Assembly: GCF_019710745.1 (NCBI RefSeq)
Contig: NZ_JAHKJW010000007.1
Location: forward strand, 1 to 64,000
From: Streptomyces beigongshangae
Lineage (GTDB): Bacteria; Actinomycetota; Actinomycetes; Streptomycetales; Streptomycetaceae
Length of the DNA: 64,000 nucleotides
Reading direction: 5' to 3'
Shown here: positions 12,601-22,974 of the stretch, piece by piece
Layout: every line of letters begins with the position of its first letter
How positions within the stretch are numbered: position 1 is the first letter of the stretch
Position numbers and translations under genes: made by a program
The notes under the pieces: model-generated
Seen by the model: only the letters and a program-made list of their open reading frames with translations
Databases searched by the model: none
What the model was told of the DNA's origin: nothing

Positions 12601-15600
12601 GTGCCGCCGGTGACGAGGACCGTGCCGTGCCCGAACGCCCCGTCCGGGACGGGTGGGCCGGCGGGCGCGGGCGCGGGCAGCAGCCGCCGTCCGTGGACAC
12701 CGGTCGCCCTCACCGCGACCTGGTCCTCGTCGGTCACGGACGTCAGCACGGCGCACAGCCGCCGCAGCGTCCGCTCGTCCGGTTCGTCGGGCAGGTCGGC
12801 CGTCCCGCCCCAGCGGCCGGGGTGTTCCAGCGCGGCGCAGCGGCCGAGGCCCGCGACGGCCGCGTGGGCGTACGCCCCCGGCCGCTCACCGGCTTCGACC
12901 ACGGCCGTGCCGCGTGTCACGCACCACAGCGGCGCGTCGATCGCGGCGTCACCGAGCGCCTGGACGAGTGCGAGGGTGAGCGCGAGCGCGCCGGGCAGTC
13001 CGGTGTGCCCGGGATGCGTGCGCCGTTCGTCCGCCAGCAGGGAGAGGACTCCGGCGACGGGTCGCCGTCCGGCGGCCGCGGTGAGCGCGGCGGCCAGTGC
13101 GGCGCGGTCCTGCCCGGGCCCTTGGGCGGTCACGACGGTGAGTTCGAGGCCGATCGCCTCCAGCCCGCGCACGACGTCGGCGGCGGCCTTCTCCCCGGGG
13201 CACACCGCGAGCCAGTGCCCGGGCGGCGCCGGGGCGGGGCGCAGCTCCAGCGGCCGCCAGCCCACGCGGTACCGCCAGGAGTCGGCGCGCCGCTCCCGCG
13301 TCCGGCCGGCCCGCCAGGCCGCCAGCGCGGGCAGCACCTCGTCCAGGGCCTGCGGTGTCACCCCCAGCGTCCGGGCCAGAGGCGCCGGTTGCGCTGTCGC
13401 GAGTTCCTCCCACAGCCCGTCCGCCTCCCCGGGCCCGCCGGCCGCCGGCGTCGTACGCGGGCCGGAGGACAGCCAGAACCGCTCGCGCCGGAAGGGGTAG
13501 GTGGGCAGCTCGATCCGGGTGGCGCCGGTGCCGTCGAAGACGGTGGACCAGTCGACGGCGACGCCCTGCGCGTGCGCCCGGCCGGCGGCCAGGAGCATGC
13601 GCCGCAGGCCGCCCTCGTCGCGGCGCAGCGTGCCGAGGACCACGCCCGCCGTGCCGGTCGCCTCCAGGGTCTCCTCGATCGCCATGGTCAGCACGGGATG
13701 CGGGCCGACCTCGATGTACGTGCCGAAGCCCTGGTGCGCGAGGGTGCGTACGGCGGGTTCGAGGGCGACGGTGCCCCGCAGGTTCCGGTACCAGTACCCG
13801 GCGTCCATCTCCGAGGTGTCCAGCCACTCCCCCGTCACCGTGGACAGCAGCGGTACCTGTCCGGGGGCCGCTCCGATCGTCCCCAGCGCCTCCAGCACCT
13901 CGTCCTCGATGCGTTCCACGTGGGCCGAGTGGGACGCGTAGTCCACGTCGATCCGCCGGGCCCGCACGCCGTCCGCGGCGCAGGCCGCGAGCAGTTCGCC
14001 GAGGGCGTCGGTGTCGCCGGACACCACCACGGCCGAGGGGCCGTTGACCGCGGCCACCGACAGCCGTCCGGCCCAGCCGGACAGCCGTTCCCCGGCCGCC
14101 GCCGCGTCCAGCGCCAGTGATGCCATCCCGCCGTGTCCGGCGAGCCGGACGACCGCCCGGCTGCGCAGGGCGACCACCTTCGCCCCCTCCTCCAGGGACA
14201 GCCCTCCGGCGACCACCGCCGCGGCGATCTCCCCCTGCGAGTGACCGATCACCGCGTCCGGCACCACGCCGAACGCACGCCACAGCCGGGCCAGTGACAC
14301 CATCACCGCCCACAGCACCGGCTGCACCACGTCCACCCGGCCCAGCCCTTCGCCCGAACGCAGCACGTCCGGCAGCGACCACTCCACGAACGGGGCCAGC
14401 GCGGCCCGGCACTCCTCCATCGAGGCGGCGAAACACGCCGATTCGGCCAGGAGTTCACGCGCCATCCCGAGCCACTGCGTCCCCTGCCCGGGGAACACGA
14501 ACACCGTCCCGCCGGTTTTCGCCGCCCGGCCCTCCACCACGAACGGGGACGGCTCGCCCGCCGCCACCGCCCGTACGCCCGCCAGGAGTTCCCGGCGGTC
14601 CCCCACCACCACCGCCCGGTACTCGTGCAGCGCGCGGGTCGCCGCGAGCGACAGGCCCACGTCACCGGCGCGCGCATCCGTGCCGCACGCTTCCGCGAGG
14701 CGCGCCGCCTGCTCCCGCAGCGCGTCCGCGGACCTGGCGGACAGCACCCACGGCAGCGGCGTGCGCGCGTCGGCGGCCGCGGGGGCGGCCGTCTGCGGAA
14801 CCTGCTCCACGATCACGTGCGCGTTCGTCCCGCTGATCCCGAACCCGGAGATCCCGGCCCGCCGGGGCCCCTCGCCCGGCGGCCAGGGCGTGGGTTCGGT
14901 GAGCAGGCGCACGTCGCCCGCGCCCCAGTCGACGTACGGCGTCGGTTCGGTGATGTGCAGGGACCGGGGCAGCAGTCCGTGCCGCATCGCCAGGACCATC
15001 TTCAGCACGCCGCCGACACCGGCGGCGGCCTGGGTGTGGCCGATGTTGGACTTGAGGGAGCCGAGCCACAGCGGCCGTCCCTCCGGGCGTTCCCTGCCGT
15101 ACGTGGCGAGCAGCGCCTGCGCCTCGATGGGGTCCCCCAGCGTGGTCCCGGTGCCGTGGGCCTCGACCGCGTCCACGTCCTTCGCCGACAGTCCCGCGTC
15201 GGCGAGTGCCGCGCGGATCACCCGCTGCTGGCTGGGCCCGTTCGGCGCGGTCAGGCCGTTGCTCGCTCCGTCCTGGTTGACGGCGCTGCCCCGCACCACC
15301 GCCAGTACCGGGCGGCCGCCCCGGCGGGCGTCCGACAGCCGCTCCAGGAGCAGGACGCCCACGCCCTCGGCCAGGCCGAACCCGTCGGCCCGCGCGGAGA
15401 ACGCCTTGCAACGGCCGTCGGCGGCCAGGCCGCCCTGGCTGCTGAACTCCACGAACATGCCCGGGGTCGGCATCACCGTCGCGCCACCGGCGAGCGCGAG
15501 GTCGCACTCGCCGCGGCGCAGTGCCTGTACCGCGAGGTGCAGGGCCACGAGCGACGAGGAACAGGCCGTGTCCACGGTCACGGCGGCGCCTTCGAGGCCG

Positions 15601-17792
15601 AAGGCGTAGGCGATGCGCCCGGAGGCGACGCTGCCGGTGTTGCCGGTGAGGAGGTGGCCGTTGCCGTCCGTCGCCTCGTGCAGGCGGGGACCGTAGTCCA
15701 TGGTCATCGCGCCGACGTAGACCCCGGTGCGGCTGCCGCGCAGGGTGTGCGGGTCGATCCCGGCGCGTTCGAAGGTCTCCCAGGACGTTTCCAGGAGGAG
15801 GCGCTGCTGCGGGTCCATGGCGAGTGCCTCGCGGGGCGAGATGCCGAAGAAATCGGCGTCGAAGCGGTCGGCCTCGAGCAGGAAGCCGGCCTCTCGCTGG
15901 TAGTGGCGGCCCGGCGCTGTGTCCTCGGGGGCGCAGGCCCCCTCGGTGCTCCAGCCGCGGTTGCCGGGGAACGGTGTCACGGCGTCCGTGCCGTCCGACA
16001 GCAGCCGCCACAGGCGCTCCGGGCTGTCGGCGCCGCCGGGGTACCGGCAGCCCATCGCGACGATCGCCACCGGGTCGTCGTCCGCGGCCGCGGCCACGGC
16101 CGCCGTGCCGTGTCCCGCGACGCCCTTCCGGTCCGTTCGCGGATCCTCCGGGGGCGGACCGGCCGGCAGTTCGCGTCCGAGGGCCTCGGCGAGCTCCGCC
16201 GGCGTCGGGTGGTCGAAGACGGCCGTCACGGGCAGCACCGTGGCGCCGGTGACCGCGGCGACGCGGTTGCGCAGTTCCACCGCCGTCACGGAGTCGAGGC
16301 CGAGATCCGTGAAGGGGGTGTCTGCGTCGACGGGCCCCGGGTCGCCGAGCACCGCGGAGATCTCCTGGCCCAGGACGCGCAGCAGCCGCTCGCGCCGTCC
16401 GGCGGCGGTGAGGCGGGCCAGCTCCTCGCGGAGGGCGGCTGCGGGGTCCGCCGTGTCCGCGTCGTCGTCCGCCTCCCACAGGCCGGCGGGCAGTTCGGCG
16501 GGGCGGGCGTCGAACCCCGCGAAGACGGCCGTGCGGTCCGGGGTCACGCCGTGCACGTACGCCTCGCCCAGCGCGCTGAGGAACTGCGCGCGACCGCCGT
16601 GGCCGCGGCGCAGCGTCGCGCCGGCACGGGCGGTGACGTCCTGTTCGGCGGCGGTCGCCTGGAGGGCGGTGGTGAGGACCGGGTGCGGGCTGATCTCCAG
16701 GAGGGTGCGGTGGCCGTCCCGCAGCAGGGCCGCGGTGGCTTCGTGGAAGCGGACCGTGCCGCGCAGGTTGCGGGCCCAGTAGTCCGCGTCCAGGACCGGT
16801 TCCGGGAGCCGGCCGCCGGTGAGCCCGGAGTAGTACGGGAGGGCGGCGGGCAGCGGACGGACGGTGGCCAGGTCCGCGTGGAGGCGCGGCACGATGGCGT
16901 CGATGTGCGGGGAGTGCGCGGCGAGTCCGACGGCGATGCGGCGTGCGTGGACGCCCTCGGCGGTGAGCCGGGCGGCGAACTCCGTGGCCGCGGCGGTGTC
17001 GCCCGACACGATCACCGAGTCCGGCCCGTTGACGGCGGCGATCCCCAACCGTCCGTCGTAGTCCTCCAGCCGGGCTGTCACGTCGGCGGCGGAAGCCATG
17101 ACGGAGACCATCTCCCCGCGCCCGGACAGGGTGGCCTGTGCCTGGCTCCACAGGGCGACGACCCGGGCGCCGTCGTCGAGGGAGAGCGCGCCGCCGACCG
17201 CCGCGGCGGAGATCTCGCCGCAGCTGTGGCCCAGGACCGCGGACGGCTCCACTCCGTGGTCGCTCCAGAGGCCGGCCAGACCGATACCGACGGCGAACAG
17301 GGCGGGCTGCACGACGTCGGGGCGCTCCGGGGCGGGCGCGCCGTCGGCGGCGCACAGCAGGTCCATGAGGGACCAGTCGACGAAGGGTTCGAGGGCCTGC
17401 GCGCAGGCGTCCACGCGCCGGCGGAACCCGGGTGCGGACGTGAGGAGTCCGGCGGCCATGCCGGGCCATTGGGAACCCTGCCCCGGGAAGACGAAGGCGA
17501 CTGCGGTGCCGGGCCCACCGGGTCCCTCGGCGAGACCGGGGGCGCCGCGCCCGCGGCCGAGCGCGTCGAGGCGCTCCAGGAACTCCTCGCGTCCCCGGGC
17601 CACGAGGGCGGCGCGTCGTCCCCGGCCGGCCGTGGTGTGCGCGAGGGCGAGCCCGACGTCCGCCGGGCTCCACCCGGACAGGGTGCGCAGGTGGTCGCGC
17701 AGCCGTCGCGCCCGCGCCGCGAGGGCGCCCCTGCTGTCGCCGGACAGCGTCCACAGGAAGGGGGTCCCGGCAGGGGGGTCGGACAGGTTCAC
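3669..17792 (-). CDS. Modular type I polyketide synthase: loading module (AT-ACP) and three extension modules
   Basis: About 4707 residues. I prefer the GTG at 17790-17792, which has GAGGAG seven bases upstream, over the GTG 18 bases further upstream, which has none. Domains (approximate residues): loading AT 97-380 (GHSCGE Ser190, Trp215 replacing the carboxylate-binding Arg, His293); ACP 455-540. Module 1: KS 570-997 (Cys744), methylmalonyl-type AT 1095-1390 (GHSQGE, YASH), KR 1722-1895 with LDD (B-type) and catalytic Tyr in NYAAAN, ACP 2005-2090. Module 2: KS 2122-2550 (Cys2295), malonyl-type AT (GHSVGE, HAFH), KR 3240-3470 with no LDD and a Trp in VWGSAGQ (A-type), ACP. Module 3: KS 3615-4042 (Cys3788), AT with GHSQGE and YAAH (methylmalonyl-like variant), ACP 4536-4631, no reductive domain. 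The C-terminal tail (FELLD) is a docking element for the next PKS. No DH or ER is present. There is no KSQ, so the chain starts from an acyl group rather than by decarboxylation. Confidence 0.96.
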   Translation of the reverse strand: MNLSDPPAGTPFLWTLSGDSRGALAARARRLRDHLRTLSGWSPADVGLALAHTTAGRGRRAALVARGREEFLERLDALGRGRGAPGLAEGPGGPGTAVAFVFPGQGSQWPGMAAGLLTSAPGFRRRVDACAQALEPFVDWSLMDLLCAADGAPAPERPDVVQPALFAVGIGLAGLWSDHGVEPSAVLGHSCGEISAAAVGGALSLDDGARVVALWSQAQATLSGRGEMVSVMASAADVTARLEDYDGRLGIAAVNGPDSVIVSGDTAAATEFAARLTAEGVHARRIAVGLAAHSPHIDAIVPRLHADLATVRPLPAALPYYSGLTGGRLPEPVLDADYWARNLRGTVRFHEATAALLRDGHRTLLEISPHPVLTTALQATAAEQDVTARAGATLRRGHGGRAQFLSALGEAYVHGVTPDRTAVFAGFDARPAELPAGLWEADDDADTADPAAALREELARLTAAGRRERLLRVLGQEISAVLGDPGPVDADTPFTDLGLDSVTAVELRNRVAAVTGATVLPVTAVFDHPTPAELAEALGRELPAGPPPEDPRTDRKGVAGHGTAAVAAAADDDPVAIVAMGCRYPGGADSPERLWRLLSDGTDAVTPFPGNRGWSTEGACAPEDTAPGRHYQREAGFLLEADRFDADFFGISPREALAMDPQQRLLLETSWETFERAGIDPHTLRGSRTGVYVGAMTMDYGPRLHEATDGNGHLLTGNTGSVASGRIAYAFGLEGAAVTVDTACSSSLVALHLAVQALRRGECDLALAGGATVMPTPGMFVEFSSQGGLAADGRCKAFSARADGFGLAEGVGVLLLERLSDARRGGRPVLAVVRGSAVNQDGASNGLTAPNGPSQQRVIRAALADAGLSAKDVDAVEAHGTGTTLGDPIEAQALLATYGRERPEGRPLWLGSLKSNIGHTQAAAGVGGVLKMVLAMRHGLLPRSLHITEPTPYVDWGAGDVRLLTEPTPWPPGEGPRRAGISGFGISGTNAHVIVEQVPQTAAPAAADARTPLPWVLSARSADALREQAARLAEACGTDARAGDVGLSLAATRALHEYRAVVVGDRRELLAGVRAVAAGEPSPFVVEGRAAKTGGTVFVFPGQGTQWLGMARELLAESACFAASMEECRAALAPFVEWSLPDVLRSGEGLGRVDVVQPVLWAVMVSLARLWRAFGVVPDAVIGHSQGEIAAAVVAGGLSLEEGAKVVALRSRAVVRLAGHGGMASLALDAAAAGERLSGWAGRLSVAAVNGPSAVVVSGDTDALGELLAACAADGVRARRIDVDYASHSAHVERIEDEVLEALGTIGAAPGQVPLLSTVTGEWLDTSEMDAGYWYRNLRGTVALEPAVRTLAHQGFGTYIEVGPHPVLTMAIEETLEATGTAGVVLGTLRRDEGGLRRMLLAAGRAHAQGVAVDWSTVFDGTGATRIELPTYPFRRERFWLSSGPRTTPAAGGPGEADGLWEELATAQPAPLARTLGVTPQALDEVLPALAAWRAGRTRERRADSWRYRVGWRPLELRPAPAPPGHWLAVCPGEKAAADVVRGLEAIGLELTVVTAQGPGQDRAALAAALTAAAGRRPVAGVLSLLADERRTHPGHTGLPGALALTLALVQALGDAAIDAPLWCVTRGTAVVEAGERPGAYAHAAVAGLGRCAALEHPGRWGGTADLPDEPDERTLRRLCAVLTSVTDEDQVAVRATGVHGRRLLPAPAPAGPPVPDGAFGHGTVLVTGGTGGVGSHVARWLAARGAGHLLLVGRRGPRAPGADALRAELEESGAAVTVAACDVADPQQVTELLGTLPRDRPLTAVVHAAGVLDDGVLDGLTPARLAASLRAKVTAADVLHRATAHLDLSAFVVFTSVMGVVGNAGQANYAAANAASESLVASRRADGLPGTALAWGAWGAGEGMLADGVADRLRERGLFPMDPAAAVTALGRALAEDDALVVVADADWRRFAGTAGPHAATLLSELTGRNDDGGDGDRGSHGRDRTGGRDRTDAPEGTLRERLAAVPAAERARFVTDLVRTHAAAVLGHRTPDAVRPERAFTDMGFDSLTAVELRNRLSAATGVRLSATVLFDRPAPAALAGHLLDELGGPGTSGAQGGPAGARTPAGRSAAPAAPAAHDDEPIAVVGMGCRFPGGVRRPAELWRLLAEGRDAVTDWPSDRGWDTAGLHDPDPDRPGTTYCTQGAFLTDAADFDAAFFGISPREALAMDPQQRLLLETSWEAAENAGQDPAALRGRRVGVFVGTNGQDYTGVAGADPGVSEGHLLTGNTASVMSGRISYVLGLQGPALTVDTACSSSLVAVHLATQALRRGDCDQAFAGGVTVMSTPRLFVEFSRQRGLARDGRCKAFGAGADGTAWGEGAGVLLLERLGDARRDGHRVLAVIRGSAVNQDGASNGLTAPSGPAQQAVVRAALADAGLRPHQIDAVEAHGTGTVLGDPIEVQALQAVHAGRPAGRPLWLGSVKSNIGHTQAAAGVAGLIKTVLALGAGELPGTLHADPPNPHIDWSAGDVRLLTGPAPWPETGEPRRAGVSSFGISGTNAHVVVEQAPPPEGPTAGAPAVDGAPGTAVAVPLLLSARTPGALRAQGARLRTYLGERPIRDLADVAHALATRRALLDHRAAVLDHDPEAVLAALDALADGASSGRLVTGHAGAPGRTAFLFPGQGSQRPGTGAGLYRTEPVFADALDDVLTHLAPHLPPDPGLPLRDVMFAAPGTREAALLDRTGCTQPALFALQVALFRLLEHWGVRPDALLGHSVGELAAAHVAGVLDLPDACALVAARGRLMDALPGGGAMAAVEAGEEEVRALLADAGADADGVSVAAVNGPRSTVLSGDRTPVLRLAGVFRARGRRTKELAVSHAFHSVRTEAMLDAFGSVARRMTYAPPRIPVVSNLTGERATAGELCDPGYWVRHVRSTVRFLDGARTLLAESTTSCLELGPAGVLSGLVEECRAAGDDCRAVPLLREGRPEAESLAGALAALHVRGVPVDWTAGTPARTPPPDLPTYPFQHRRYWPAPRPADAAGAADAWTYRVTWRALPDPGHARLSGTWLLVVPAAAAGAPLAEACRTALTEHGADVSVLTVPDGTDRSGLAARVPPGPVGVLSLLAPRTGPESTLQLVQALGDAGADAPLWCVTTGAVAVDGRGPDRPEQAQVWGLGRVAALEHPQRWGGLVDLPDQPDNAALRRLCALLAGAVRTRDGGCAEDQVAVRADGLHGRRLVRGPAAGDRRTPGRGGPAWTVRGTVLVTGGTGGLGAHVARRLARDGAGHLVLTSRRGPRAPGAAELVRELTAAGTRTTVVACDVADRPALTDLLARLAADGDTVRAVFHAAGVTSGTRIADCTPALFTEETAAKVRGTAHLDALLGEDLDAFVLFSSVSAVWGSAGQAAYAAANAALEATARRRRAQGRPATCVAWGPWAGPGMAEGETGTALRRLGLVPMAPDTALGVLWRALEHDDSAVAVADMDWPRFAPAFRSGRESALFSDLPEAAPEPARDTGSDAAARWRERLAALPDAERHRVLTEFVRTEAAAVLGHGAARAVDAGRSFHDLGFDSLTAVELRNRLAAATGLTLPAGTVFDHPTATELGERLRIALNGADPAPRDAPNTTTATTAADEPLAVIGMACRFPGGVRGPEDLWDLVAGERDAIGPLPDDRGWPLDALYDPDPACEGTLCTSGGGFLDGAGDFDAAFFGISPREALAMDPQQRLLLETSWEALERAGLDPGSLRGSQGGVYLGVAGQGYGTGPRDPAADVEGHLLSGTVTSVASGRVAYTLGTEGPAVTVETACSSSLVALHLAGQALRAGECSFALVGGAAVMASPDPFVEFSRQRGLSPDGRCRSFADGADGTGWGEGVGVVVVERLSEARRRGHRVLAVVRGSAVNQDGASNGLTAPSGPAQERVLRRALATAGLTGADVDLVEAHGTGTRLGDPIEAQALLAVYGRDRPAERPLWLGSLKSNIGHTQAAAGIAGLIKTVLALRHRLLPRTLHVDTPSTGVDWSQGAVRLLTEARPWEGTGRPRRAGVSSFGMSGTNAHVVLEQAPDDDPAAAPRPASTAPEPVAGDAVALPLSAASAPALRAQARRLRAHADAEPGLPLADLAHALATTRTAFRHRAAVTGRTRQEILGALTALGDGAPGPGAVTGRAGEARTVFVFPGQGSQWPGMGRELLRTSTVFAAHVAECAEALAPYTDWSLPDVVRGSAGVPSPERVDVVQPVLWAVMVSLAQVWRSYGVEPAAVVGHSQGEIAAACVAGALSLEDAARVVALRSRALVALTGRGGMVSLAAPEERVRELLLPYDGRIGVAAVNGPQAVVVAGGSAALERLLADCARAAVRARRVPVDYAAHSAQVTDVGDTLRSALAAVRPRTPRVPLYSTVSGDPVDGAVLDAAYWYRNLREPVAFARATENLLAAGHDLFVEVSPHPVLTAAVAGTAERARRPVAAVGTVRRDDGGADRLLASLAEAWTYGAPVDWAAVLPPPTRAHVPLPTYAFQHERYWLPTPGRSAVAATAAGTAPESPAGPLGPPAADPAAGLAARLAPLDGTDRRRTLLGLVVAHTAALLGHSEAASVEPGRPFVEAGLDSMLAVALRNRLGEATGLPLSSTAVFDHPTPARLAAHLDERLGAPPGPERPVLAQLDRLADALAGADTDTSEAGEIGTRLRDLLRAWNSRRTREGGDGAAATGTTTDTTTATADELFELLDNNYGA

Positions 17793-17926
17793 GCCATGGC
17801 TCCTCAGCACGCACGGGGACTACGGGACAGCGGCCGCGGGGCGCCGAGTGCGGACGCCCCGGTGGGGAGAGCGGGCCGGGGGCCGGGGTCCGCGTCGGTG
17901 CGGGTGGGTCTCGGAGCGGGGGTTCG

Positions 17927-19033
17927 TCAGTACAGGCCCTCGGGGGCGGTGCCGACGATCTGGAGCGGACGGACGTCGGCCACGCCGTCGCAGGGCCACC
18001 CGGCGTCGGTGTGGCGTGCCGCCTGGTCGCGTTCGAGGATGTTGGGCAGGAAGAGGTCGTCGTGCAGAACGGTGAGGCGGACCCGGCCGTTCGCACCGGG
18101 TGCGACGGTCGAGCGCCAGTCGTCCTTGCGCACCACGGCCATGGTGACCTGCGGATAGTTCGGCATGTACGCGATGGGACCGCCGCTCTCCGGTACGCCG
18201 AGGAAGGCGGCGTTCCCGAAGGTGTTGCCGTAACTGATGCCGCAGATGCCACCGTCGAGGGCGATAAGGAAGTCACGGTGCATCGCCGTGTTGATCTGGG
18301 TGCCGCTCAGGCGTGCCCCGGCGAGGGCGGCGACGCGCTCGGGCGAGCGTCTGCACAGCGCCGCGAAGAGGGCGGGGGTGGTGTTGAGGTAGTCGATGCC
18401 GGATCGGTCGAGGACGTCGTCGATCTGGTCCAGGAGGTGGCTGGTGTAACGCTCGACGTCGGCCGGGCGGCCTTCACGGATGAGGCGCTTGACCCAGCGG
18501 GAGTCCATGTCGACGGCGTACACCAGACCCGCGTGCAGCTCGGCGACCTCCCAGGCGCCGTGCCCGATGAGGTGCGGTCCGCTCGGTGTCGCCTGGAGCC
18601 AGCTGCGGCCGGGTGCGAACCCCTCGTGGACGAAGGACCAGTGGCGCCAGACGGCACGGTGGCGGAGCATGGCGGGGGTGTAGAAGACGCGGCAGGGCGT
18701 ACCCGTGGTGCCGCCGGTGTCCCAGACGCGGCCGGCGAGCGGCCGGCGCAGGGCACGTGGCACCAGGTCCATCGGGTCCACACCGCGCAGGTCGTCGAGC
18801 GGGAACGGGCCGAATGCCGTGAGTTCTTCATGGCGGGTGATGTCGTACGGGTCGAAGTCGAGCTGCTCGCGGCGGCCCAGCCAGTACGGGCTTCCGTCAT
18901 CGGCGTCGAAGGTGCGCCGCACGACTTTGCGGGTCCATTCGTCGATGTCGATGTCGAGCCACTTCGCGACGAGCACGTCGGGGGAGATCGCATGGTCCTC
19001 CTCAGGCTCTTCTGCGTGCCCGGCTCGTCGCAT
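17927..19033 (-). CDS. EhpF/PaaK-like adenylate-forming acyl ligase
   Basis: Adenylates a carboxylic acid with ATP, possibly going on to a CoA or ACP thioester. The 368-residue protein resembles the PaaK-type 'phenazine antibiotic biosynthesis' branch (EhpF, AuaEII), which acts mostly on aryl acids. The core ATP-binding motif is visible as GGTTGTP near residue 110, with a later SYGNTFGN stretch where the Y-G-x-T/E adenylate motif belongs. It is shorter than classical PaaK (about 430), as EhpF is. The ATG at 19031-19033 lies one base beyond the stop of the discrete acyltransferase, so the two are translationally coupled. The PKS starts 134 bases downstream on the same strand. I infer a role in activating the PKS starter acid or a side group; the substrate cannot be read from sequence. 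A strong GAGGAGG further in precedes only an out-of-frame ATG, so the upstream start is kept. Confidence 0.8.
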   Translation of the reverse strand: MRRAGHAEEPEEDHAISPDVLVAKWLDIDIDEWTRKVVRRTFDADDGSPYWLGRREQLDFDPYDITRHEELTAFGPFPLDDLRGVDPMDLVPRALRRPLAGRVWDTGGTTGTPCRVFYTPAMLRHRAVWRHWSFVHEGFAPGRSWLQATPSGPHLIGHGAWEVAELHAGLVYAVDMDSRWVKRLIREGRPADVERYTSHLLDQIDDVLDRSGIDYLNTTPALFAALCRRSPERVAALAGARLSGTQINTAMHRDFLIALDGGICGISYGNTFGNAAFLGVPESGGPIAYMPNYPQVTMAVVRKDDWRSTVAPGANGRVRLTVLHDDLFLPNILERDQAARHTDAGWPCDGVADVRPLQIVGTAPEGLY

Positions 19034-19034
19034 G

Positions 19035-20006
19035 TCAGCGTTCCCGGATTCCGGAGCCGGCCTCGGACAATTCGATTCCGAGGTCGTAGGCGGTACTGAC
19101 GGCGAGTTCTATGTGCTCGGGGGTCTCCACGTGAACGACGGGGAACGGGAAAGCGAGAATTCCCTCGGGAATCGCGGGCCCCATGACGAGACCGAGTCGC
19201 ACATCGCGGCTCAGCATGCCCTCGTAGATGTCGACGAGGCTGATCGGATCGGTGGGGTTCCGCTCGAACATGTCGCGCACTTCGTCCGCCGTTCTCAGTT
19301 CGGCGCGCTCCAGACAGGAAAGCAGGGTGATACGGGGCGCGGTGAACGGGATCTTCGCCACCCAGGGCGCCATGAAGTCGCGGAAGGGCCTGCGCAGCGG
19401 GGAGTGCACGGCGATGGTCCGGCCGGGCAGCGGCACGATCGCGCCGGGTTCGGCCCCGGCGGCCAGGTGCTCGATCGCGGTGCGGTGGCCGGCGAGCATG
19501 ACGATGCGCTGCGAGCCGTCCGCGACGGGGCCGAAGTCACCGGCGAGGTGGACGTCCGGGAGGTCCTGCCAGGGCGGTGGGGACTGCTCGTCCCCGGCCC
19601 GCACGAAGGCGAGGGCCATGCCCTCGTCGACGGCCCCGGGCGGCGGGTCCGGGGCGTCGGCCGCCCGGGCCAGCATCGTGAACAGCTCCCGGCGGTCCAG
19701 GGCGCCGGCCAGGCAGCCGGCGGTCATCGCGCCCAGGCTCAGTCCGCCGACCACGTCCGGGCGCAGGCCCGCCTCCGCCAGGAGGTCGTGCACGGCGACG
19801 GCGAGCGCCGCCTCGCGTACCGTGCCCGCGCTCTGCCGTCGCTCCCGCCCCTCGGGCAGTTCTCCGCGCAGGATCTGCTCGGCCGTCAGACCGGTCCACC
19901 CGGCTATCTCCTCATAGAGCCGCCGTACGAGCGGTGACGCCTCGTACAGTTCGATCCCGTGCGGTTCGGTGCCGACGCCACCGCCGAACAAGTACCCCAG
20001 GGACAT
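19035..20006 (-). CDS. Discrete acyltransferase of the FabD fold
   Basis: 323 residues with the FabD/malonyl transacylase layout. The N-terminal LFGGGVG stands where GQGSQ normally occurs. The nucleophile elbow is GLSLG (normally GHSxG), followed by the usual AG-L helix. A later AVHSPLRRPF segment matches the xHSxLM histidine region. Ser and His of the catalytic dyad therefore look present, but the oxyanion Gln and the His of GHSxG are replaced. The ATG at 20004-20006 follows ACAGGAG with good spacing; an upstream GTG lacks a ribosome site. It is the first gene of the PKS operon, one base from the ligase. Possible roles are transferring the ligase-activated acyl group to the loading ACP, supplying an unusual extender, or editing stalled chains. 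A thioesterase-like proofreading role, as for some trans-ATs, cannot be excluded. Confidence 0.75.
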   Translation of the reverse strand: MSLGYLFGGGVGTEPHGIELYEASPLVRRLYEEIAGWTGLTAEQILRGELPEGRERRQSAGTVREAALAVAVHDLLAEAGLRPDVVGGLSLGAMTAGCLAGALDRRELFTMLARAADAPDPPPGAVDEGMALAFVRAGDEQSPPPWQDLPDVHLAGDFGPVADGSQRIVMLAGHRTAIEHLAAGAEPGAIVPLPGRTIAVHSPLRRPFRDFMAPWVAKIPFTAPRITLLSCLERAELRTADEVRDMFERNPTDPISLVDIYEGMLSRDVRLGLVMGPAIPEGILAFPFPVVHVETPEHIELAVSTAYDLGIELSEAGSGIRER

Positions 20007-20790
20007 GCCCACTCCTGTCACACTTCAGTGAGGTTCTTTCCGCAGAGAACGGACGCGGCGCCGATGGGGAATCACCGGCGAGGATCTCCCGCGCTTTGAC
20101 AAAAGAGCTTCACGAGAACCGACATCACAGCGACCGGGACCCGGCTCGCGCCCGCAGGCACCAAGTAATTAATCAATGAGGGTCGAGCCGGCGGGCGACG
20201 GCATGCAGACGTCGAGAAGTACGGGAATTGACTTCGGCGAGCCTAACACCGGGACGGTGGTGACAGGAGGGCACCTCACCGATCCAGCCATGCCCGCACA
20301 GGCCGTCCGTCCACGGCGGAAAAGAAGAAATGAGCCAGCCCGGAACAGCCCGCGCACCCTGGCGGTCAATCACTTCGCACGCTCGGGCACGCGTTCGCCC
20401 ACGCCCGGAACAATGACCTCCATGTCATCCTCCCGGCCTCCGTCCGGGGTCAGGAACAGCTCCGGCGAGTGCCGCATGTGATCGCCGTGCGCAGGCGACG
20501 GAGCCGCCGCCCGGCGCGCTTCCGCGCGCCCGGTCCGCCGGAGGTGGCGCAAAGCCGTGGCCGGTCGTTCCGAAGATGCCCCGCACGGGCGCGCCCCCGG
20601 ACCGGGGAGCGCTTCCGGTCGCCTCCGGCGCCTCGCGGAGTTGACGCGTTCACAGCCCAGTGGCACCGCCGGGGACCGGATCGAACGGCGTGCCGGTGAC
20701 GGGGCGGAACTTCCCGTCCAGGGGTGTGCAACCTCCGCGTCACCTCGGCGGTCTCCCTGGGTGCTGAACAATCTCGTATGGGGGGACGGA
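20007..20790. other. Divergent non-coding region upstream of the PKS operon and the AMIN-like gene
   Basis: About 780 bases between two divergent genes. It holds the leader of the PKS operon and the promoter of the secreted protein. A short AT-rich island near 20163-20178 (taattaatc) stands out from the GC-rich surroundings and is a plausible promoter or regulator site for the minus-strand operon. No convincing gene is visible; the open frames here are GC-bias shadows. Confidence 0.5.
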
Positions 20791-21357
20791 ATGCCGAAAA
20801 GCAGAAACATCTGGGTCACCACGGTTCTGGTGACCGCCGTACTGGGCGCGGCCGCGGTCCCGGCCGTGGCCGCACCGGCCGCCGCCGGGCGGACGGCGGC
20901 CTGCCCGGCGGGCTGGGGCAGTCTCGACAGGACGGACTGGTCCAGCACCTCGGGTGCGTACGTCACGAACGCCAGGACCGGCCGCCAGGACTGCTACGAC
21001 CGGTTCGTCGTCGACGTTCCGGGCGCGCCCGCCGACCGGCTCGGGTACACCGTGCGCTACGTCGACCGGCTGATCCAGGACCCGACCGGCACCCCCGTCC
21101 CGGTCCGCGGCGGCGCCGTCCTGGAGGTGGTCGTCAGGGCGCCCGCGCACGACTCCGGTACGCCCACCTACCCCGGCCGGGTGGGACAGCCGCTGCCGGG
21201 CGTGGACCTCACCGGCCACCGCACCTTCCAGGACGCCGGTTTCGCCGGCAGCTTCGAGGGCCAGTCGCAGTTCGGACTCGGGCTACGCGCCCGGCTGCCC
21301 TTCCGGGTCCTGCAACTGGACGGACGCCTCGTGGTGGACGTGGCCCACACCTGGTGA
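20791..21357 (+). CDS. Secreted AMIN-like domain protein
   Basis: 188 residues. Start ATG at 20791 with GGGGGGACGGA just upstream. A Sec signal peptide (about 1-30: short basic N-terminus, hydrophobic core, AxA before the mature part) precedes a domain like the 'AMIN-like domain-containing (lipo)protein' family of actinobacteria. The recognisable core is the stretch from GYTVRYVD to VLEVVVRA, about residues 87-117. There is no lipobox Cys at the cleavage site, so it is probably secreted rather than lipid-anchored. AMIN domains are thought to bind cell-wall or periplasmic targets; the exact role is unknown. It stands alone, convergent with the flavoenzyme that follows. Confidence 0.75.
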   Translation: MPKSRNIWVTTVLVTAVLGAAAVPAVAAPAAAGRTAACPAGWGSLDRTDWSSTSGAYVTNARTGRQDCYDRFVVDVPGAPADRLGYTVRYVDRLIQDPTGTPVPVRGGAVLEVVVRAPAHDSGTPTYPGRVGQPLPGVDLTGHRTFQDAGFAGSFEGQSQFGLGLRARLPFRVLQLDGRLVVDVAHTW

Positions 21358-21375
21358 ACCACCGGTCCGGCGCCC

Positions 21376-22854
21376 TCACGGGCGCCGGAAGACTCCCTGT
21401 CCGGGGACGAGGATCCCGTGCGGGTCGTACGTCCTCCTCGCGGCGGCCAGTCGGGGCCAGGCAGGACCGAAGTGCTGCCGCCAGTCCGTGTCGTCGAAGG
21501 GCACTGAGCCGGTGGGGTACCAGGTGCCGCCGGCCGCGCGGACGAGGTCGTAGGCGGACCGGTTGGCGGCCAGCAGGCGCCGGACCGTCGCCGGGTCCCC
21601 GGGCGGCGCGGTCCGCAGGACGGCCAGCAGGTACGGCACGGGGTCGTCGGGTGTCCGGAGGAGCGGGGTCCGCAGGCGCTCGCGTACGAGCGGGTACAGC
21701 AGCACCACGCCGCCCGGCCCCAGGTCCGCCGGGGTGAGCGCGCCCAGGATCCGGCCGGCGACCTCGGCCGCCGCACGGCCGGGCAGCAGCACGTCGAGCC
21801 AGGGGTGCGCGTACGCCCACAGGCCGGCCTCCTTGAGCGCGGCGACGCCGGGGGCGATCCGATCGAGGAAGTCGTAGTACGCGAGGTCGGTGATCTCCGT
21901 GCCCGACGGGTCGTGCCGCAGCCCGCGCAGGAGCGCCGTGTCGTCGGGGGTCTCCCCGGCGGGCGGTCCGTAGGCGACGGCCTCGATGGCGTACCGGCGG
22001 AAGGCTCCGGAGGTGTCCTCGGTGACCTGCCCTTCGACGTAGGCGAAGCGCCGCTGTTCGACGAGCAGGCGCTGGTCGTCGAGGAAGGTCCGCAGATCGC
22101 CGTACGGCAGGACGTAGCGGCGTACCGACCCGGGGGCCCGGACCAGGCGCACGGTGGCGCCGACGATCACGGCGCACTGGCCGAGGCCGGCGAGCACGGC
22201 GTGGAACAGGTCGCGGTGCCGGGCCGGTGAGCAGCGGGTCCGCTCCCCCTCGCCGGTGACGACCTCCAGTTCCATGACGTTGTCGACCTGGGCGCCGACC
22301 CGGTGGGCCTGACCTCCGAGGCCGCCGACGGACAGCGTCCCGCCGACCGAGAGTTCGAGGTAGTCGGTGAAGACGGGAGGCGTCAGGCCGTGTGCGAGCG
22401 TGGCCTTCGCGACGTCGCTCCAGCTGGCTCCGGCGCCGACCCGCACCCCGGCGCTGCCGGGTCCGAGGGGGCGGACGGCGTCGAGCGGAGCGGTCTCGAC
22501 GACCAGACCGCCTTCGGCCTGCGCCTGGCCGTTCGTGCCGTGCCCCTGTCCACGGGGTGCGACCGGGATGCCGTGCCTGCCGCAGAACCGCAGCATCGTC
22601 ACGACGTCCTCGACGGAACCGGGCCTCAGCACCGCGGCCGGGCGGCGGTGCACGACGTGCCCGAAGTCGTCGGCGGCGGCGCTCAGCGACGCCTCGTCGG
22701 TGTGCAGGCTGCCGTCCAGCCCGGGAACGCCGTGCGGCGGCCGGCCGGCCGCCGCGGCCGTCCAGCTCCGGGTGAAGGGGTCGAAGCCGATCACGGCGGT
22801 CCCGGCGGCCGCCAGGCCACGCAGTGCGGCACGCCGGGGCGGTGTGCGGGACAT
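21376..22854 (-). CDS. Tat-exported FAD-linked oxidoreductase, cytokinin dehydrogenase-like
   Basis: 492 residues from the ATG at 22852-22854, which follows GGAGGAGCGC. The N-terminus has a twin-arginine-like signal (PRRAALRG, then a hydrophobic stretch). A PCMH-type FAD-binding domain follows (about 60-245) with GQGHGTNGQ. His105 sits where cytokinin dehydrogenases covalently hold FAD through the His of GHS. The C-terminal half matches the substrate domain of that family, ending in a YDPHGIL-type FAD/C-terminal motif. The family oxidatively cleaves N6-side chains of cytokinins, but many bacterial members oxidise other alcohols or amines, so the substrate is open. It lies 120 bases downstream of a PucR regulator on the same strand. 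Confidence 0.8.
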   Translation of the reverse strand: MSRTPPRRAALRGLAAAGTAVIGFDPFTRSWTAAAAGRPPHGVPGLDGSLHTDEASLSAAADDFGHVVHRRPAAVLRPGSVEDVVTMLRFCGRHGIPVAPRGQGHGTNGQAQAEGGLVVETAPLDAVRPLGPGSAGVRVGAGASWSDVAKATLAHGLTPPVFTDYLELSVGGTLSVGGLGGQAHRVGAQVDNVMELEVVTGEGERTRCSPARHRDLFHAVLAGLGQCAVIVGATVRLVRAPGSVRRYVLPYGDLRTFLDDQRLLVEQRRFAYVEGQVTEDTSGAFRRYAIEAVAYGPPAGETPDDTALLRGLRHDPSGTEITDLAYYDFLDRIAPGVAALKEAGLWAYAHPWLDVLLPGRAAAEVAGRILGALTPADLGPGGVVLLYPLVRERLRTPLLRTPDDPVPYLLAVLRTAPPGDPATVRRLLAANRSAYDLVRAAGGTWYPTGSVPFDDTDWRQHFGPAWPRLAAARRTYDPHGILVPGQGVFRRP

Positions 22855-22974
22855 GCGCTCCTCCAGGGAAGGATCCGGTGAACCGTGCGGCACCCGCCCA
22901 CCCTAGGACGGCCGGCCCGCGGACGCACTGCCCGGCACCGCCCCGCGCGCGCTGCTCCGGGAGCCGTGGCCGTC

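Noticed and set aside
120..14120. A plus-strand open frame of 4666 codons antisense to the PKS
   Set aside because: Its composition is Gly/Arg/Val/Ala noise with no domain, and it is the mirror of third-position GC bias in the real minus-strand PKS, whose KS/AT/KR/ACP motifs are unmistakable.
14625..18158. A plus-strand open frame of 1177 codons over the PKS loading module
   Set aside because: Same GC-bias shadow; no ribosome site and no recognisable motif.
20450..20990. Minus- and plus-strand open frames of 75-200 codons upstream of the AMIN-like gene
   Set aside because: No start signals, no family features and frame-shadow composition; the region fits a promoter better.
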